A DNA stretch of 64,000 nt from Aquabacterium sp. A3 (GTDB taxonomy: Bacteria; Pseudomonadota; Gammaproteobacteria; Burkholderiales; Burkholderiaceae_C): assembly GCF_038069945.1 (NCBI RefSeq), contig NZ_JBBPEV010000005.1:1-64000 (forward strand). The letters are read 5' to 3'. Of this stretch, positions 1 through 8,999 are shown piece after piece; the first letter of the stretch is position 1; each line of letters opens with the position of its first letter. Under the pieces are notes generated by a model. That model saw only the letters and a program-made list of their open reading frames with translations. It was not told the DNA's origin and ran no database searches. Made by a program: the position numbers and the translations under genes.

Positions 1-145
1 GTCGCGCACCCTTTGACGTGCGTTTCAGCGTCATGGGGGCTGGTCTGCGATGCATTCGGCTCATTTGTCGAAGCGATCACGCCGCCTGTTGCCTCGCAAA
101 CGAGTTGTTCAGACCTTCCCTTACATAGACATGACGTCGCGATGA

Positions 146-1000
146 CTAATTTGACAGCATCTCGTCAATATTAAAACGTCTTGAAAACTCATCCGTCATT
201 CTTGAAATAATGTACTTGTCATAGACCCTTGCCAATTGCGCATCATTGCCACCCAAACGGATGTTCTTTTTGAACAAGGCCGTACGTCTGGACCCAGGTA
301 TATCTGGTCTGCGTGAGGGAGCATTGAAAACTTGCCTGACCCGAAATCCGGAGCGCACAGCACACGCGTTAACCCAAATATCATCCGCATCAGGACACGT
401 CGCCCGGTAACCGAGTCCGACTCGTTTGAGCAGAAGCAGAAAATCAGGTGGGTAAAGTACACCACCCACTCCAGTGGAGAAATTTAGATGGGAGGGGACA
501 CTGCTATTGCAAAGCGGCCATGCGATGTAGGGCATCAATGCATCGCCATTCGTTAAGACAGACCGAGCGCGCAAACAATGAATAACGGCCTTATCGCTCA
601 ACCAGGCATCAAAAAGATGCTTGAAAGCAAGATGTTCGTAAAAAACATCGTCGTCAATGGTGATCAAAGGTCGAACGAAAGAGGCATTCATCTGCAGATA
701 AGGTTGCAGCTTTTTGTGAGGCCCATCGTTTTCGCAGGTTATCACCTCCAATCCACGATGACACAAACGCGTCAACGATTTCGGCAATCGCCCCGGCCAA
801 TCTTCCCGAGACAAGAACAGAATGACTCTTCTGGGCTTAATTCCGCTGCACGCAGATTCGATCGCCAAATGAACCCTGTTGACACGATCTCCGTGTGAAG
901 TGAGGGACACATCAAACGCTGAGCTCTCGTCCACCAATTTTTCTTTCGATAACCAGTTTTTCAATGCATACCGAAGAAAAAGAAGATAGCTCTTCACCAC
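146..1000 (-). CDS. glycosyltransferase-like protein
   Basis: A 284-residue protein with the look of a nucleotide-sugar glycosyltransferase. A run of three aspartates (116-118, in a hydrophobic TIDDDVFYE context) fits the DxD metal/nucleotide-sugar site of GT-A folds. An earlier KKLQPYL segment and an FxTGVGG-like stretch also resemble polysaccharide-type transferases. There is no signal peptide, only a weakly hydrophobic N-terminus. The gene is visibly lower in GC than the metal genes beside it and has no co-oriented partner, so it may be a separately acquired fragment or belong to the flank of the mobile element. Acceptor and donor cannot be told from sequence. Confidence 0.6.
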   Translation of the reverse strand: MVKSYLLFLRYALKNWLSKEKLVDESSAFDVSLTSHGDRVNRVHLAIESACSGIKPRRVILFLSREDWPGRLPKSLTRLCHRGLEVITCENDGPHKKLQPYLQMNASFVRPLITIDDDVFYEHLAFKHLFDAWLSDKAVIHCLRARSVLTNGDALMPYIAWPLCNSSVPSHLNFSTGVGGVLYPPDFLLLLKRVGLGYRATCPDADDIWVNACAVRSGFRVRQVFNAPSRRPDIPGSRRTALFKKNIRLGGNDAQLARVYDKYIISRMTDEFSRRFNIDEMLSN

Positions 1001-1216
1001 AGCCCCAAAATAAAAAGCACTCCCAAATCAGGCCAAACACCATCTTCAGCAGAGTGGGCACTGAATTGGACTATGGGCGATCCTCTAACCAATCAACCGA
1101 TCAGATAAATTGCCCAAGCAAAGCCTGATTGAATCGATCTCGGAAAAACACCACCGAGCAAAGACAGTCAACACCAACTCAACAAGCCTGGCGCCTAACG
1201 TGATTTAACACTTTCG

Positions 1217-1558
1217 TCAGGGCGCATTTTTTATTTCCGTCACGATCATCTTCCCACCCTCGCTGAGGACCATGAATTTCACCTGATCACCAGGCCTGAG
1301 ATTGGACAAGATGCTCTTGTCTTTGGCGGTAAACACCATGGTCATGCCTGGCATGTCCAGGTGCTTGATGTCACCATGCTTGATGGTGACTTTGCCGTTG
1401 GTCTGATCAATTTTCTTGATCTCGCCGTCGGTCATTGCGGGAGCCTGCGCGGACTCCATCTTCGAATGGTCCATGGCAGCTTGAGCGAATGAAGCAAGTG
1501 GAGAAGCGATGCCGATGGCACAAGCCGATACGGCTAAAAACTTAGCAATGGCGTTCAT
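1217..1558 (-). CDS. CusF-like periplasmic copper-binding protein
   Basis: A small exported protein of 113 residues: signal peptide, then a CusF-type OB-fold domain. The copper site is recognisable as a His followed by DMPGMTMVF. In CusF the matching segment is WPxMTM, so the tryptophan that stacks on copper appears to be methionine here. An ATG at 1570 overlaps the stop of the upstream gene, but the ATG at 1558 is preceded by GAGG at good spacing and gives a cleaner signal peptide. It is the last gene of the copper operon. Role inferred: periplasmic Cu(I)/Ag(I) carriage to the efflux or oxidase proteins. Confidence 0.85.
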   Translation of the reverse strand: MNAIAKFLAVSACAIGIASPLASFAQAAMDHSKMESAQAPAMTDGEIKKIDQTNGKVTIKHGDIKHLDMPGMTMVFTAKDKSILSNLRPGDQVKFMVLSEGGKMIVTEIKNAP

Positions 1559-1566
1559 TGTTGACC

Positions 1567-2061
1567 TCATGAGTAAGAGTTAAAAACCAGAACCGATCCG
1601 TCTTTGCGGATCAGCAGCACTTGGTATGGATCGCGGTGACCATCAAAGTCAGGCCCATCCATCCCAGGAGATCCGACAGGCATGCCAGGCACAGCCAAAC
1701 CCAGGGCATGTGGCCTGTCTTTGAGCAACCGGCGGATATCGCGCGCAGGGACGTGCCCCTCGATCACATAGCCGGACACCACAGCCGTGTGACAGGATGC
1801 CTGCCGCTCCGGCATCCCAAGGGCGGCACGCGCGGCCTTGTTGCCCTCATCCACCACGGTGACGACGAAGCCATTGTGCTCAAGGTGCGAGACCCACAGC
1901 TTGCAACAGCCGCAGTTGGGATCTTTCCACACCTTGATTGGTGTTCGCTCCGCAGTCTCTGAGGCCGCCCAAATCGTCGGCGTACATGCCAATGACAAGG
2001 CCGCCATCAGCACTTTGCGCCTAGAGCGCAATGGAGACACAGATTGGTCTCGCATGATCAT
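1567..2061 (-). CDS. DUF411 metal-binding protein
   Basis: A 164-residue exported protein of the DUF411 family, common in copper clusters. After a signal sequence (SRRKVLMAALSLA region) comes the family hallmark VWKDPNCGCCKLW, with a CGCC cysteine motif, then HTAVVSGYVIEGHVPA and a conserved VPGMPVGSPGM region. The start at 2061 gives an ATGA overlap with the stop of the cupredoxin gene; an in-frame ATG at 2055 is an alternative. Its stop lies next to the CusF-like gene. A copper-binding role in the periplasm is inferred from the cysteines and the neighbours; no enzymatic activity is suggested. Confidence 0.85.
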   Translation of the reverse strand: MIMRDQSVSPLRSRRKVLMAALSLACTPTIWAASETAERTPIKVWKDPNCGCCKLWVSHLEHNGFVVTVVDEGNKAARAALGMPERQASCHTAVVSGYVIEGHVPARDIRRLLKDRPHALGLAVPGMPVGSPGMDGPDFDGHRDPYQVLLIRKDGSVLVFNSYS

Positions 2062-2561
2062 TTCTTCGAAACCTGGACCTTGCCCTTCATGCCCGCCTCG
2101 TAGTGACCAGGAACCAAGCACGCGAAATTCACTGTCCCGGCTTTAGTGAACTGCCAGACGATTTCACCTTGCTGCCCAGGCGCAATGGTCACCTTGTTGG
2201 GCTCGTCGTGCTCCATGTTCGGGAACTTCTTCATCACCTCCAAATGCTCCAAAAGTTCCTTTTCGGTCCCCAGGTTCATCTCGTGCTTGATCTGGCCTGC
2301 GTTTCTGACGACGAAGCGCACTGTTTCGCCCTGCTTGACTTGAATCGATGCAGGTTCAAATCGCATCTTGTCGCTCATCGAAACCTTGATCGTTCTGGTG
2401 ACTTTCGATGCCCGACCAGGCTTGCCGATGGCGGTTTCTTCAGCGGCCTGGGTTCCTGCACCATGGTCATGCGCATGGTCTCCCCCAGCAAATGCGGAAG
2501 CGGACAGCGTCAAGCAAGTTGCAGCAATGAAGTGGGTGGCGAATCGACGTTTGTTCATCAT
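2058..2561 (-). CDS. cupredoxin-domain copper protein
   Basis: A 167-residue protein with an N-terminal signal peptide ending near ASAFA and a His-rich linker (GGDHAHDHG). Its single cupredoxin domain shows the expected type 1 copper ligands: His in IKHEMN, then Cys, His and Met in FACLVPGHYEAGM. It probably binds copper and may shuttle electrons or copper to or from the multicopper oxidase encoded just upstream (28 bases between the genes). Its stop overlaps the DUF411 start, so translation is likely coupled. It resembles cupredoxins of Pseudomonas/Burkholderiales copper clusters rather than CopC. Confidence 0.85.
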   Translation of the reverse strand: MMNKRRFATHFIAATCLTLSASAFAGGDHAHDHGAGTQAAEETAIGKPGRASKVTRTIKVSMSDKMRFEPASIQVKQGETVRFVVRNAGQIKHEMNLGTEKELLEHLEVMKKFPNMEHDEPNKVTIAPGQQGEIVWQFTKAGTVNFACLVPGHYEAGMKGKVQVSKK

Positions 2562-2588
2562 GAAAAATCCGTATCAAGAGGTTGAGAA

Positions 2589-4001
2589 TCAGTGATCGCT
2601 GTGAGACGTCGGCTTGCGGGCTCGCACCTCGACAGCCTTGTCAGGCTTCTTGGCCCGGGGCATAGATTGCCCACCTTCAGACTTGAATCTGGCAGGCTCA
2701 CTCAAGGGGCCGGTATATTCATGTGCCACGGTGCCTGCAGGATGCTTGAACCAACCAGGGTCCTTGTAATCGCCATGCTTTTGGTTCTTGCGAACCTTGA
2801 GCACACTGAACATGCCGCCCATCTCGACCGAGCCAAAAGGCCCTTCGCCAGTCATCATGGGTACCGTGTTGTCAGGTATCGGCATTTCCATCTCGGTCAT
2901 GTCGGCCATCCCACGCTCGCCCATGACCATGTACTCAGGCAAAAGGCCCTTGATCTTTTTGGCAACGCCACGGTGATCCACACCAATCAGATTTGGAACG
3001 TCATGCCCCATGGCGTTCATGGTGTGATGGCTCTTGTGGCAGTGAAAAGCCCAGTCCCCCTCCTCATCGGCCAAAAACTCGATCTGCCGCATTTGCCCAA
3101 CGGCAACGTCGGTGGTCACCTCGTACCAGCGAGTGCTCTTCGGCGTCGGGCCACCATCGGTGCCTGTCACCAAGAATTCATGTCCATGCAAATGGATGGG
3201 GTGGTTCGTCATCGTGAGATTGCCAACCCGGATGCGCACTTTGTCGTTGAGTCGAACGTTGAGCGAGTCGACCCCGGGAAAGATGCGGCTGTTCCACGCC
3301 CACAGATTGAAGTCAAGCATGGTCATCGTCTTGGGGGTGTAACTGCCCGGATCGATGTCAAAAGCATTGAGCAAGAAGCAGAAGTCTCTGTTGACCTCAT
3401 CGATCAACGGGTGCTTGTTCTTCGGGTGCGTGACCCAAAACCCCATCATGCCCATGGCCATCTGTGTCATTTCGTCGGCATGGGGGTGATACATGAACGT
3501 TCCTGGACGACGTGCCACGAACTCGTAAACGTAGGTCTTCCCCACAGGAATGGCGGGCTGATTCAAACCGGCCACACCGTCCATGCCGTTGGGCAGCCGC
3601 TGTCCATGCCAATGGATGCTCGTGTGCTCAGGCAACCGATTGGTGACATAAAGCCGAACACGGTCGCCTTCAACCACCTCGATGGTGGGCCCAGGGCTTT
3701 GCCCGTTGTACCCCCACAGGTGCGCCTTGAAGCCTGGCGCCATCTCCCTCACCACGGGCTCGGCAACCAAATGGAACTCCTTGACGCCTTGGTTCATCCG
3801 CCAAGGCAAAGTCCAGCCATTCAAGGTCACCACAGGGTTGTAAGCACGCCCTGTTTCAGGAACGAGAGGAGCCATGGTGTCCGAACTGGTCTGAATCACC
3901 GGCTCAGGCAACGCGGCCATCGCCACGCGACTGACGGCACTGGCTGCCACGGCGCCACCAGCAATGCCAGCCATCCTGAAAAAATCTCTTCTTGACGACA
4001 T
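2589..4001 (-). CDS. multicopper oxidase, CopA/CumA-type
   Basis: A 470-residue multicopper oxidase with a twin-arginine signal (SSRRDFFRMAGIAGG). All four copper-ligand motifs are visible: HWHG, HPHADE, HPIHLHGH and HCHKSHH followed by MNAMGH. The protein would oxidise Cu(I) to the less toxic Cu(II) in the periplasm, the role known for CueO/CopA-type oxidases. The chosen ATG at 4001 has AAAGGA at good spacing; the frame stays open to a TTG at 4019 that overlaps the upstream stop but lacks such a site. It lies between the efflux lipoprotein and the cupredoxin gene. Confidence 0.9.
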   Translation of the reverse strand: MSSRRDFFRMAGIAGGAVAASAVSRVAMAALPEPVIQTSSDTMAPLVPETGRAYNPVVTLNGWTLPWRMNQGVKEFHLVAEPVVREMAPGFKAHLWGYNGQSPGPTIEVVEGDRVRLYVTNRLPEHTSIHWHGQRLPNGMDGVAGLNQPAIPVGKTYVYEFVARRPGTFMYHPHADEMTQMAMGMMGFWVTHPKNKHPLIDEVNRDFCFLLNAFDIDPGSYTPKTMTMLDFNLWAWNSRIFPGVDSLNVRLNDKVRIRVGNLTMTNHPIHLHGHEFLVTGTDGGPTPKSTRWYEVTTDVAVGQMRQIEFLADEEGDWAFHCHKSHHTMNAMGHDVPNLIGVDHRGVAKKIKGLLPEYMVMGERGMADMTEMEMPIPDNTVPMMTGEGPFGSVEMGGMFSVLKVRKNQKHGDYKDPGWFKHPAGTVAHEYTGPLSEPARFKSEGGQSMPRAKKPDKAVEVRARKPTSHSDH

Positions 4002-4015
4002 CTTTGTTCCTTTGA

Positions 4016-5446
4016 TCAATGACCGCCACCGGCGCTGGGAGCTGCGCCGCCGACGGACAAGGTGGTACTGGTGGGGCGCCCGATCAGCGATGCCTGCATC
4101 GCGGCGTCGGCCAACCAGAACTGTTGTTCAGCATCGATGGCGGCAATCACAGTTTCCACTTGATCCCGGTAGTCGGCCAGCAACTCGAATACACCGATGA
4201 GCATGCCGTTGTAGCGAAGCTGGTTCTCATCCGAGATGACCTTGCGCAAAGGCAGAACCTCGTCTCTGTAATGCCTGGCGACGTCATGAGCAGCTCGATA
4301 AGCCGAATAGCTCTCTCGCAGGTTGGAGCCTGCTGAGCGTATGACGGCCTCAAGCTGATTGGCCGCAGCCAAAGTACGCGCATTGAAGGCGTCGCGCTGC
4401 ATACCGCCCCAGTCAAAAATTGGCAGTCGCAAGGCCAACTCATAACCTCTGGCAGTGGAACTTGTTCCCGCTGCGTTATCAAATTTGGTGTTCCTGCGGG
4501 CGGTCAACTCGATGTCGGTAAACGAGTTCACCAGTTCAAGACCCTGAGCCTTGGCATACGCATCGAAATTGCTCTGGGCCAAGCGAATATCCAGTCGAGA
4601 TTGAGACGCCTGCGCACTGAATGCCTTCGGATTCACCGGTTCCTTGGGTAAGTCGGGGAGACGATCTGGAAGCCTCAGTTGATCGACTTGGGCATCGTTC
4701 AAACCAAGCAGACGTACCAACTCCTCTCTGGCCGCCGTGTTCAGATGGCTTACAGAGGCCAACCGGGTTGCTGCGTCGGCATAAAAGGCCTGTTGCCTGG
4801 CGCGCGAAACTCGGTTGAAGTTGCCGACCGCTTGCATACGCTGCGCCAGTTCTGCGCTTGCTTGGGATGCCTCATAGACCTGTTCGGCATACTTGAGCGT
4901 CTGTTGAGCGGCCACAGCACGGACCCAAGCCTGGCGGACCAAGGTCACTTGGTCCACAACGTCTGCAGCCAGCTTTACCTGTGCTTGTTCGATTCGTCGG
5001 CTGGCAGCACTCTGTCGCCAAGGTAGAGAGATGAGATCAAGCAAGCCAAAGGACAAAGCGCGCCCCAACTCCAGCTCATCGCCAGCGCGCAAGCGCTCAA
5101 AACTGAACACCGGATTGGCGATACGGCCTGACTGAGCCGTCTGAGCTGCTTCAGCCCAACTCTGCGCCAGAAGGGCTTGCATGGAAGGGCTATTGACCAA
5201 CGCCAGCTCCACTGCTTGCGACTGGCTCAAAGGCTTTTCCAACAGAGAGTGGGCTCGTCCGCGGAGTTTTGTCTTTTCAGAATCGTTCGTCGCCAGCGAC
5301 AGATTCCCCTGCGTGAAGCCCGAGGTTTCGTCGTTGATGCGCTTGACCGATTGACCAATGTCGATGCTCGCACAACCCGAGAGAACACCCAAACCGATCG
5401 CAGCGACACCCGCTCTCAGCGGTACTCGATTGAACAGCCTTTTCAT
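4016..5446 (-). CDS. TolC-family outer-membrane efflux lipoprotein
   Basis: A 476-residue outer-membrane factor. The N-terminus is a lipoprotein signal with lipobox LSGC at residue 25. Two repeated helical halves follow with the usual features of TolC/CusC-like channels (alanine/glutamine-rich helices and NPVFSFERLRAG- and LRLPIFDWGG-type turns). No cognate RND pump or adaptor lies in this operon, so it may partner pumps encoded elsewhere or serve directly in copper tolerance, as in similar Burkholderiales clusters that pair an OMF with a multicopper oxidase. It overlaps the preceding gene by four bases. Confidence 0.85.
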   Translation of the reverse strand: MKRLFNRVPLRAGVAAIGLGVLSGCASIDIGQSVKRINDETSGFTQGNLSLATNDSEKTKLRGRAHSLLEKPLSQSQAVELALVNSPSMQALLAQSWAEAAQTAQSGRIANPVFSFERLRAGDELELGRALSFGLLDLISLPWRQSAASRRIEQAQVKLAADVVDQVTLVRQAWVRAVAAQQTLKYAEQVYEASQASAELAQRMQAVGNFNRVSRARQQAFYADAATRLASVSHLNTAAREELVRLLGLNDAQVDQLRLPDRLPDLPKEPVNPKAFSAQASQSRLDIRLAQSNFDAYAKAQGLELVNSFTDIELTARRNTKFDNAAGTSSTARGYELALRLPIFDWGGMQRDAFNARTLAAANQLEAVIRSAGSNLRESYSAYRAAHDVARHYRDEVLPLRKVISDENQLRYNGMLIGVFELLADYRDQVETVIAAIDAEQQFWLADAAMQASLIGRPTSTTLSVGGAAPSAGGGH

Positions 5447-5772
5447 CGACGGCTCTCCCCATGACCTGCGTGCGGATCATCGCGTTCAGACTCGCTGCTC
5501 GGTTTGATGTTGGGACCACCACGCGACTCTCGTGCGTAAGCTCGCCAACCACCAATGCGACCGACCAAGTCGTTGGACTCTTTCCAGGCCGCGAGAACCG
5601 GATCGGAAAAGCCCTGGTAGCTGCCAATAGGGGATCGGTAGGTCACCATGAATTCAGGTGGCGCGATTGGTTCAGCACTGGCAGGCTGCTGGGCTTGGGT
5701 CAGCCCCCCCATGGCTAACAGCACCAGACCCAGTGCGGGGCGAACAACATAGGACGATTGGGCCAATAGCAT
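5443..5772 (-). CDS. exported protein of the copper operon, function unknown
   Basis: A 109-residue protein with a signal peptide (hydrophobic stretch about 11-22, cleavage near TQAQQ) and a short acidic/His-tailed body ending DPHAGHGESRR. It is first in the minus-strand copper operon, directly downstream of the divergent CopR-type operator, and overlaps the efflux lipoprotein start by four bases (ATGA). I do not recognise a named family. Its position argues for copper induction; a binding or accessory role for the outer-membrane channel is only a guess. Confidence 0.7.
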   Translation of the reverse strand: MLLAQSSYVVRPALGLVLLAMGGLTQAQQPASAEPIAPPEFMVTYRSPIGSYQGFSDPVLAAWKESNDLVGRIGGWRAYARESRGGPNIKPSSESERDDPHAGHGESRR

Positions 5773-5837
5773 GTCTTCCTCTTGGCAAGCTGTGATTTCA
5801 AGCTGCCATTGTGCTCAGGTCAGCCTGTCGAGAACCT

Positions 5838-5871
5838 GTTTCGCAGATGACAGTTTTGTCATCTGCGAAAC
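5838..5871. promoter_or_regulatory. perfect inverted repeat, putative CopR/CusR operator
   Basis: The half-site TTTCGCAGATGACA is followed by four bases and then its exact reverse complement, with one more G/C pair outside (15-bp arms). The core ATGACA-N4-TGTCAT matches the style of CusR/CopR boxes. It lies between the divergent copper operon (start 5772) and the response-regulator gene (start 5923), placed to control both. Confidence 0.8.
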
Positions 5872-5922
5872 GCACGTCAGAATGGCGGCAAACTCAGGCG
5901 CTGGCAGGAACTGGAGATCACC

Positions 5923-6612
5923 GTGCGCATCTTGATCGTAGAAGACGAACCAAAGACCGGGGAGTACCTGCGCCAAGGGCTCAGCGAAGCAGGGTTTGTT
6001 GTCGATCTGGCGACCAACGGCCCCGACGGGATTCACCTCGCCAAACACGGTGCGCACGATCTGGTGATCCTGGACGTCATGCTGCCAGGTCTCAACGGGT
6101 GGCAAGTGCTGAGCACCTTGCGTCAGCAAGGCCTGGAAATGCCTGTCTTATTTTTGACAGCCCGCGATCAAGTCGAGGATCGTGTCAAAGGGCTGGAGTT
6201 GGGCGCCGATGATTACCTCATCAAACCGTTCTCGTTCGCGGAGTTGCTGGCGCGGGTTCGAATCATCCTGCGCAGGGGGCGGCAGCATGGTGACGGCCCA
6301 ACGTTGTGCGTTGCTGATCTTGAGATGGATCTCTTGCGACGACGCGTGACCAGAGGTGGCGTGAGGATCGACTTGACGGCCAAAGAGTTCGGTCTTCTGG
6401 AGCTACTGATGCGGCGACAAGGTGAGGTGCTGCCGCGTTCTCTCATCGCATCGCAAGTGTGGGACATGAACTTCGACAGCGATACCAACGTGATCGAGGT
6501 GGCTATTCGACGCCTGAGGGTCAAAATCGACGAAGGCCAAAACATGAAGTTGATTCAAACAGTACGAGGAATGGGGTACGTTCTCGAAGAGCCTGGAAGG
6601 TCTGCTCAGTGA
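5923..6612 (+). CDS. copR: copper-responsive response regulator, CopR/CusR type
   Basis: A 229-residue OmpR-family regulator. The receiver domain has acidic pocket VEDE, phospho-acceptor Asp51 in LDVMLPG and the conserved Lys in LIKPF. The C-terminal winged helix carries the family segment [16 protein letters not shown]. The start is GTG. Heavy-metal response regulators of this subfamily (CopR, CusR, CzcR) bind inverted repeats such as the one at 5838-5871. It overlaps the sensor kinase gene by four bases. The copper rather than zinc assignment comes from the adjacent genes. Confidence 0.9.
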   Translation: MRILIVEDEPKTGEYLRQGLSEAGFVVDLATNGPDGIHLAKHGAHDLVILDVMLPGLNGWQVLSTLRQQGLEMPVLFLTARDQVEDRVKGLELGADDYLIKPFSFAELLARVRIILRRGRQHGDGPTLCVADLEMDLLRRRVTRGGVRIDLTAKEFGLLELLMRRQGEVLPRSLIASQVWDMNFDSDTNVIEVAIRRLRVKIDEGQNMKLIQTVRGMGYVLEEPGRSAQ

Positions 6613-8024
6613 AGATCGAACGACTGAAGGCGTTGTCACTGACCGCTCGCTTGACATTGTTCTTCACCTTGACGTCCGTGTGCATTGTGCTGGGCTTGGG
6701 CAGCCTGCTTATGTACGCTGCAGACCAGCATTTCATCGATTTGGACCGCTTCACCCTCAGTGACAAGCAACTCCTCATCAAGGACATCCTAACGAAGTCG
6801 CGCTCTCAAGATGACGCCCGCAAAAGATTGAGCGAGGCCTTGAATCACCACCACGGCATGTACATCTCTGCCAAAGGCATTGACGGATCAACACTCTACA
6901 GTTCAGATCGGTTTTCTCCGCCTGGGCAAGTGGCGCCGGGGTTGAGCCAGCCTGACGAGCAGGTGATTCAAAGGTGGCAGAGTCAAGGGCGGGAATACCG
7001 GTCGCTTCGCATGCAGCAAAGCCCTGGATACGACCCCACCAACGCCCTTGACGTTGTTGTGGCCATTGACACGAAACACCACGACGAATTCATCGCCCAA
7101 CTCGGCCGAACCTTGGCGATTTACACGGTACTTGCGATGATCGCCAGCGGCATGTTCAGTTGGTTTGCTGCCCACCAGGGTCTTGCTCCGTTGAGGGCGA
7201 TGAAATCGCGTGCTGCGACAGTTTCCGGGAGGCAACTTGACGAGCGGATGCCTGTCGGCTCAGTTCCCATTGAGATGGCCGATCTGGCAAAGGAACTCAA
7301 CAGCATGTTGGACAGGCTGCAAAGTGATTTTCAGCGTTTGTCAGATTTCTCCTCTGATCTGGCGCATGAACTGCGCACACCTATCAGCAACTTGATGACG
7401 CAAACACAGGTTGTCCTGTCATCGCAACGTGACACGGAGACCTATCGAGATACCCTGGCATCTAACGTCGAGGAGTTTCAGCGCTTGGCCAGAATGGTGT
7501 CAGACATGCTTTTTCTGGCCAAGACTGAACGCAGCTTTGCCATACCTCAAAAGGAGCATTTTCAAGCGTCATCAGAAATCCAGAAACTCGTAGAGTTTTA
7601 CGATGCCGTCGCGGAAGAAAAATTTATCCGCATCAACGTTGTGGGCGATGACCTGATCACAGGTGACAGGCTGATGTTCAGGAGGGCCGTCAGCAATCTG
7701 CTGTCAAATGCCCTTCGCCACACACCGAGCAGCGGAGACGTTTGCATCTCCGTGCGAAAAGCAGAGCCCTATATCGAGGTGGCTGTTGCCAATTCGGGCG
7801 AAGACATCGACCCCAAGGTTTTACCAAGGTTGTTCGATCGATTCTTCCGTGCAGACCCCGCTCGGGCTCACCCATCCAGCGACGGCGCAGGGCTGGGACT
7901 GTCCATCACGCGCGCCATTGTCGAAGCCCACAGCGGAAAAGTCGCCGTCACCTCAGAGCACGGGCGCACCTGCTTCACGCTGAGTTTCCCGGTGGGCGAC
8001 AGGGCGAACCCGACCCACGCCTGA
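6609..8024 (+). CDS. copS: copper-responsive sensor histidine kinase, CopS/CusS type
   Basis: A 471-residue heavy-metal sensor kinase. Two membrane segments (about 14-36 and 165-185) flank a periplasmic sensor containing HHHGM. A HAMP linker follows, then the dimerisation domain with phospho-acceptor His253 in [13 protein letters not shown], and the ATPase domain with N-box [14 protein letters not shown] and G-box GAGLGLSI. The GTG at 6609 overlaps the regulator stop (GTGA), giving translational coupling and a membrane anchor close to the N-terminus; upstream in-frame starts would extend into the regulator gene. It probably senses periplasmic copper. Confidence 0.9.
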   Translation: MKIERLKALSLTARLTLFFTLTSVCIVLGLGSLLMYAADQHFIDLDRFTLSDKQLLIKDILTKSRSQDDARKRLSEALNHHHGMYISAKGIDGSTLYSSDRFSPPGQVAPGLSQPDEQVIQRWQSQGREYRSLRMQQSPGYDPTNALDVVVAIDTKHHDEFIAQLGRTLAIYTVLAMIASGMFSWFAAHQGLAPLRAMKSRAATVSGRQLDERMPVGSVPIEMADLAKELNSMLDRLQSDFQRLSDFSSDLAHELRTPISNLMTQTQVVLSSQRDTETYRDTLASNVEEFQRLARMVSDMLFLAKTERSFAIPQKEHFQASSEIQKLVEFYDAVAEEKFIRINVVGDDLITGDRLMFRRAVSNLLSNALRHTPSSGDVCISVRKAEPYIEVAVANSGEDIDPKVLPRLFDRFFRADPARAHPSSDGAGLGLSITRAIVEAHSGKVAVTSEHGRTCFTLSFPVGDRANPTHA

Positions 8025-8090
8025 CATGCTCATTCTGTTGTGGAATTGGCATCCAGGCACCCGGTGCCGCGCAATGCTCGCCCTCTGCCA

Positions 8091-8104
8091 TTGATCTAGA
8101 TCAA
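8091..8104. promoter_or_regulatory. FNR/Anr-type box
   Basis: TTGATCTAGATCAA is a perfect match to the FNR/Anr consensus TTGAT-N4-ATCAA. It lies in the 210-base gap between the sensor kinase and the Met/His-rich copper protein, centred about 137 bases before that start. For a class II activator site the transcript would begin near 8139. No -10 hexamer is fully convincing, so function is inferred. Confidence 0.55.
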
Positions 8105-8234
8105 GCTGGCTGGCGTTAATGGCCTCAATGACACCAAGATAACAAACCTGTAATCTCTGACTCACCTGCATGAAAGGTGCTGCCACTAAGCTGAGCTCAC
8201 CACAACCGTTCGCCTAGCGAATACTGGAGTCAGC

Positions 8235-8588
8235 ATGATCGTCAATCAACGCAACTTCTCTGCCGCAGCCCTGGTTTTTTTGGCACTGAACGGAATGGCC
8301 TTTGCACAATCAAAGGCAGAAGATCACTCGGCACATCACCCTGCGGCGTCGGCATCCGCGTCAGTTGTTGCCCCAAGCGCATCGACTTCGTCGGCCATGA
8401 GCGAGTCAATGGGCATGCACGCCCACATGGAAAAGCACCACGCCGAAATCCAGCGAATCATGAAGATCCGAGACTTCAAGAAGCGCCAGGAAGCCATGAA
8501 TGAGCACATGAAAGCCATGAAGGAAAGCGGCTGTCCAATGATGAAGGACGGCATGGGCATGGGCCCGGCATCCGGTACGAAAAAGTGA
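8235..8588 (+). CDS. Met/His-rich periplasmic copper-binding protein
   Basis: A 117-residue exported protein: signal peptide ending near MAFAQS, an alanine/serine-rich spacer beginning with DHSAHH, then a helix-forming segment rich in Met and His (SMGMHAHMEKHHAEIQRIM and CPMMKDGMGMG). Thioether and imidazole ligands of this kind bind Cu(I)/Ag(I). The start has GGAG at good spacing. It opens the plus-strand group that ends with the copper ATPase. No named family is certain; a periplasmic copper sponge or chaperone is the likely role. Confidence 0.75.
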   Translation: MIVNQRNFSAAALVFLALNGMAFAQSKAEDHSAHHPAASASASVVAPSASTSSAMSESMGMHAHMEKHHAEIQRIMKIRDFKKRQEAMNEHMKAMKESGCPMMKDGMGMGPASGTKK

Positions 8589-8623
8589 TTTCCACGTAAA
8601 CACTCGCAATACACGGAGCGCAA

Positions 8624-8899
8624 ATGACAAACGCACACACCCATCACCAAAGCAGCACTGGACGCCCATCGTTTCTGAGGTCCCCGCTCGGCGTAGCGTT
8701 GATCATGGTCGGCGCCATTCTGGCGTTCTTCGTATTGCGAGAGCACTGGTCGCATGTCGTGGGTAAGCTGCCCTATCTGTTGCTATTGGCATGCCCACTG
8801 ATGCACCTGTTCGGGCATGGACATGGCGGTCACGGAGGGCAAAAGCACGGGTCTGACACGCCACAGAAATCGGCAGATTCTGGCAAGACAACCCGATGA
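8624..8899 (+). CDS. DUF2933 small membrane protein
   Basis: A 91-residue membrane protein with one clear hydrophobic hairpin: GVALIMVGAILAFFVL, then LPYLLLLACPLMHLF followed by GHGHGGHGG. This matches the DUF2933 pattern (a short membrane protein ending with CPLMHLFMH/GHGGH), often found beside copper P-type ATPases. It sits 35 bases after the Met/His-rich gene and about 100 before the ATPase. The exact role is unknown; the terminal histidines suggest metal contact at the membrane face. Confidence 0.75.
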   Translation: MTNAHTHHQSSTGRPSFLRSPLGVALIMVGAILAFFVLREHWSHVVGKLPYLLLLACPLMHLFGHGHGGHGGQKHGSDTPQKSADSGKTTR

Positions 8900-8999
8900 A
8901 GTGCATACAACGTGAGTTTGGAGCGGCCTACGAGGCCCATGCTTTCATCACACCAAGGTTCCTGCCGCGCTTTTTCCAATCACCGCTGGAGAGTTGCCC

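Noticed and set aside
2592..3995. 467-codon open frame on the plus strand
   Set aside because: Antisense to the multicopper oxidase gene, whose four copper motifs are intact.
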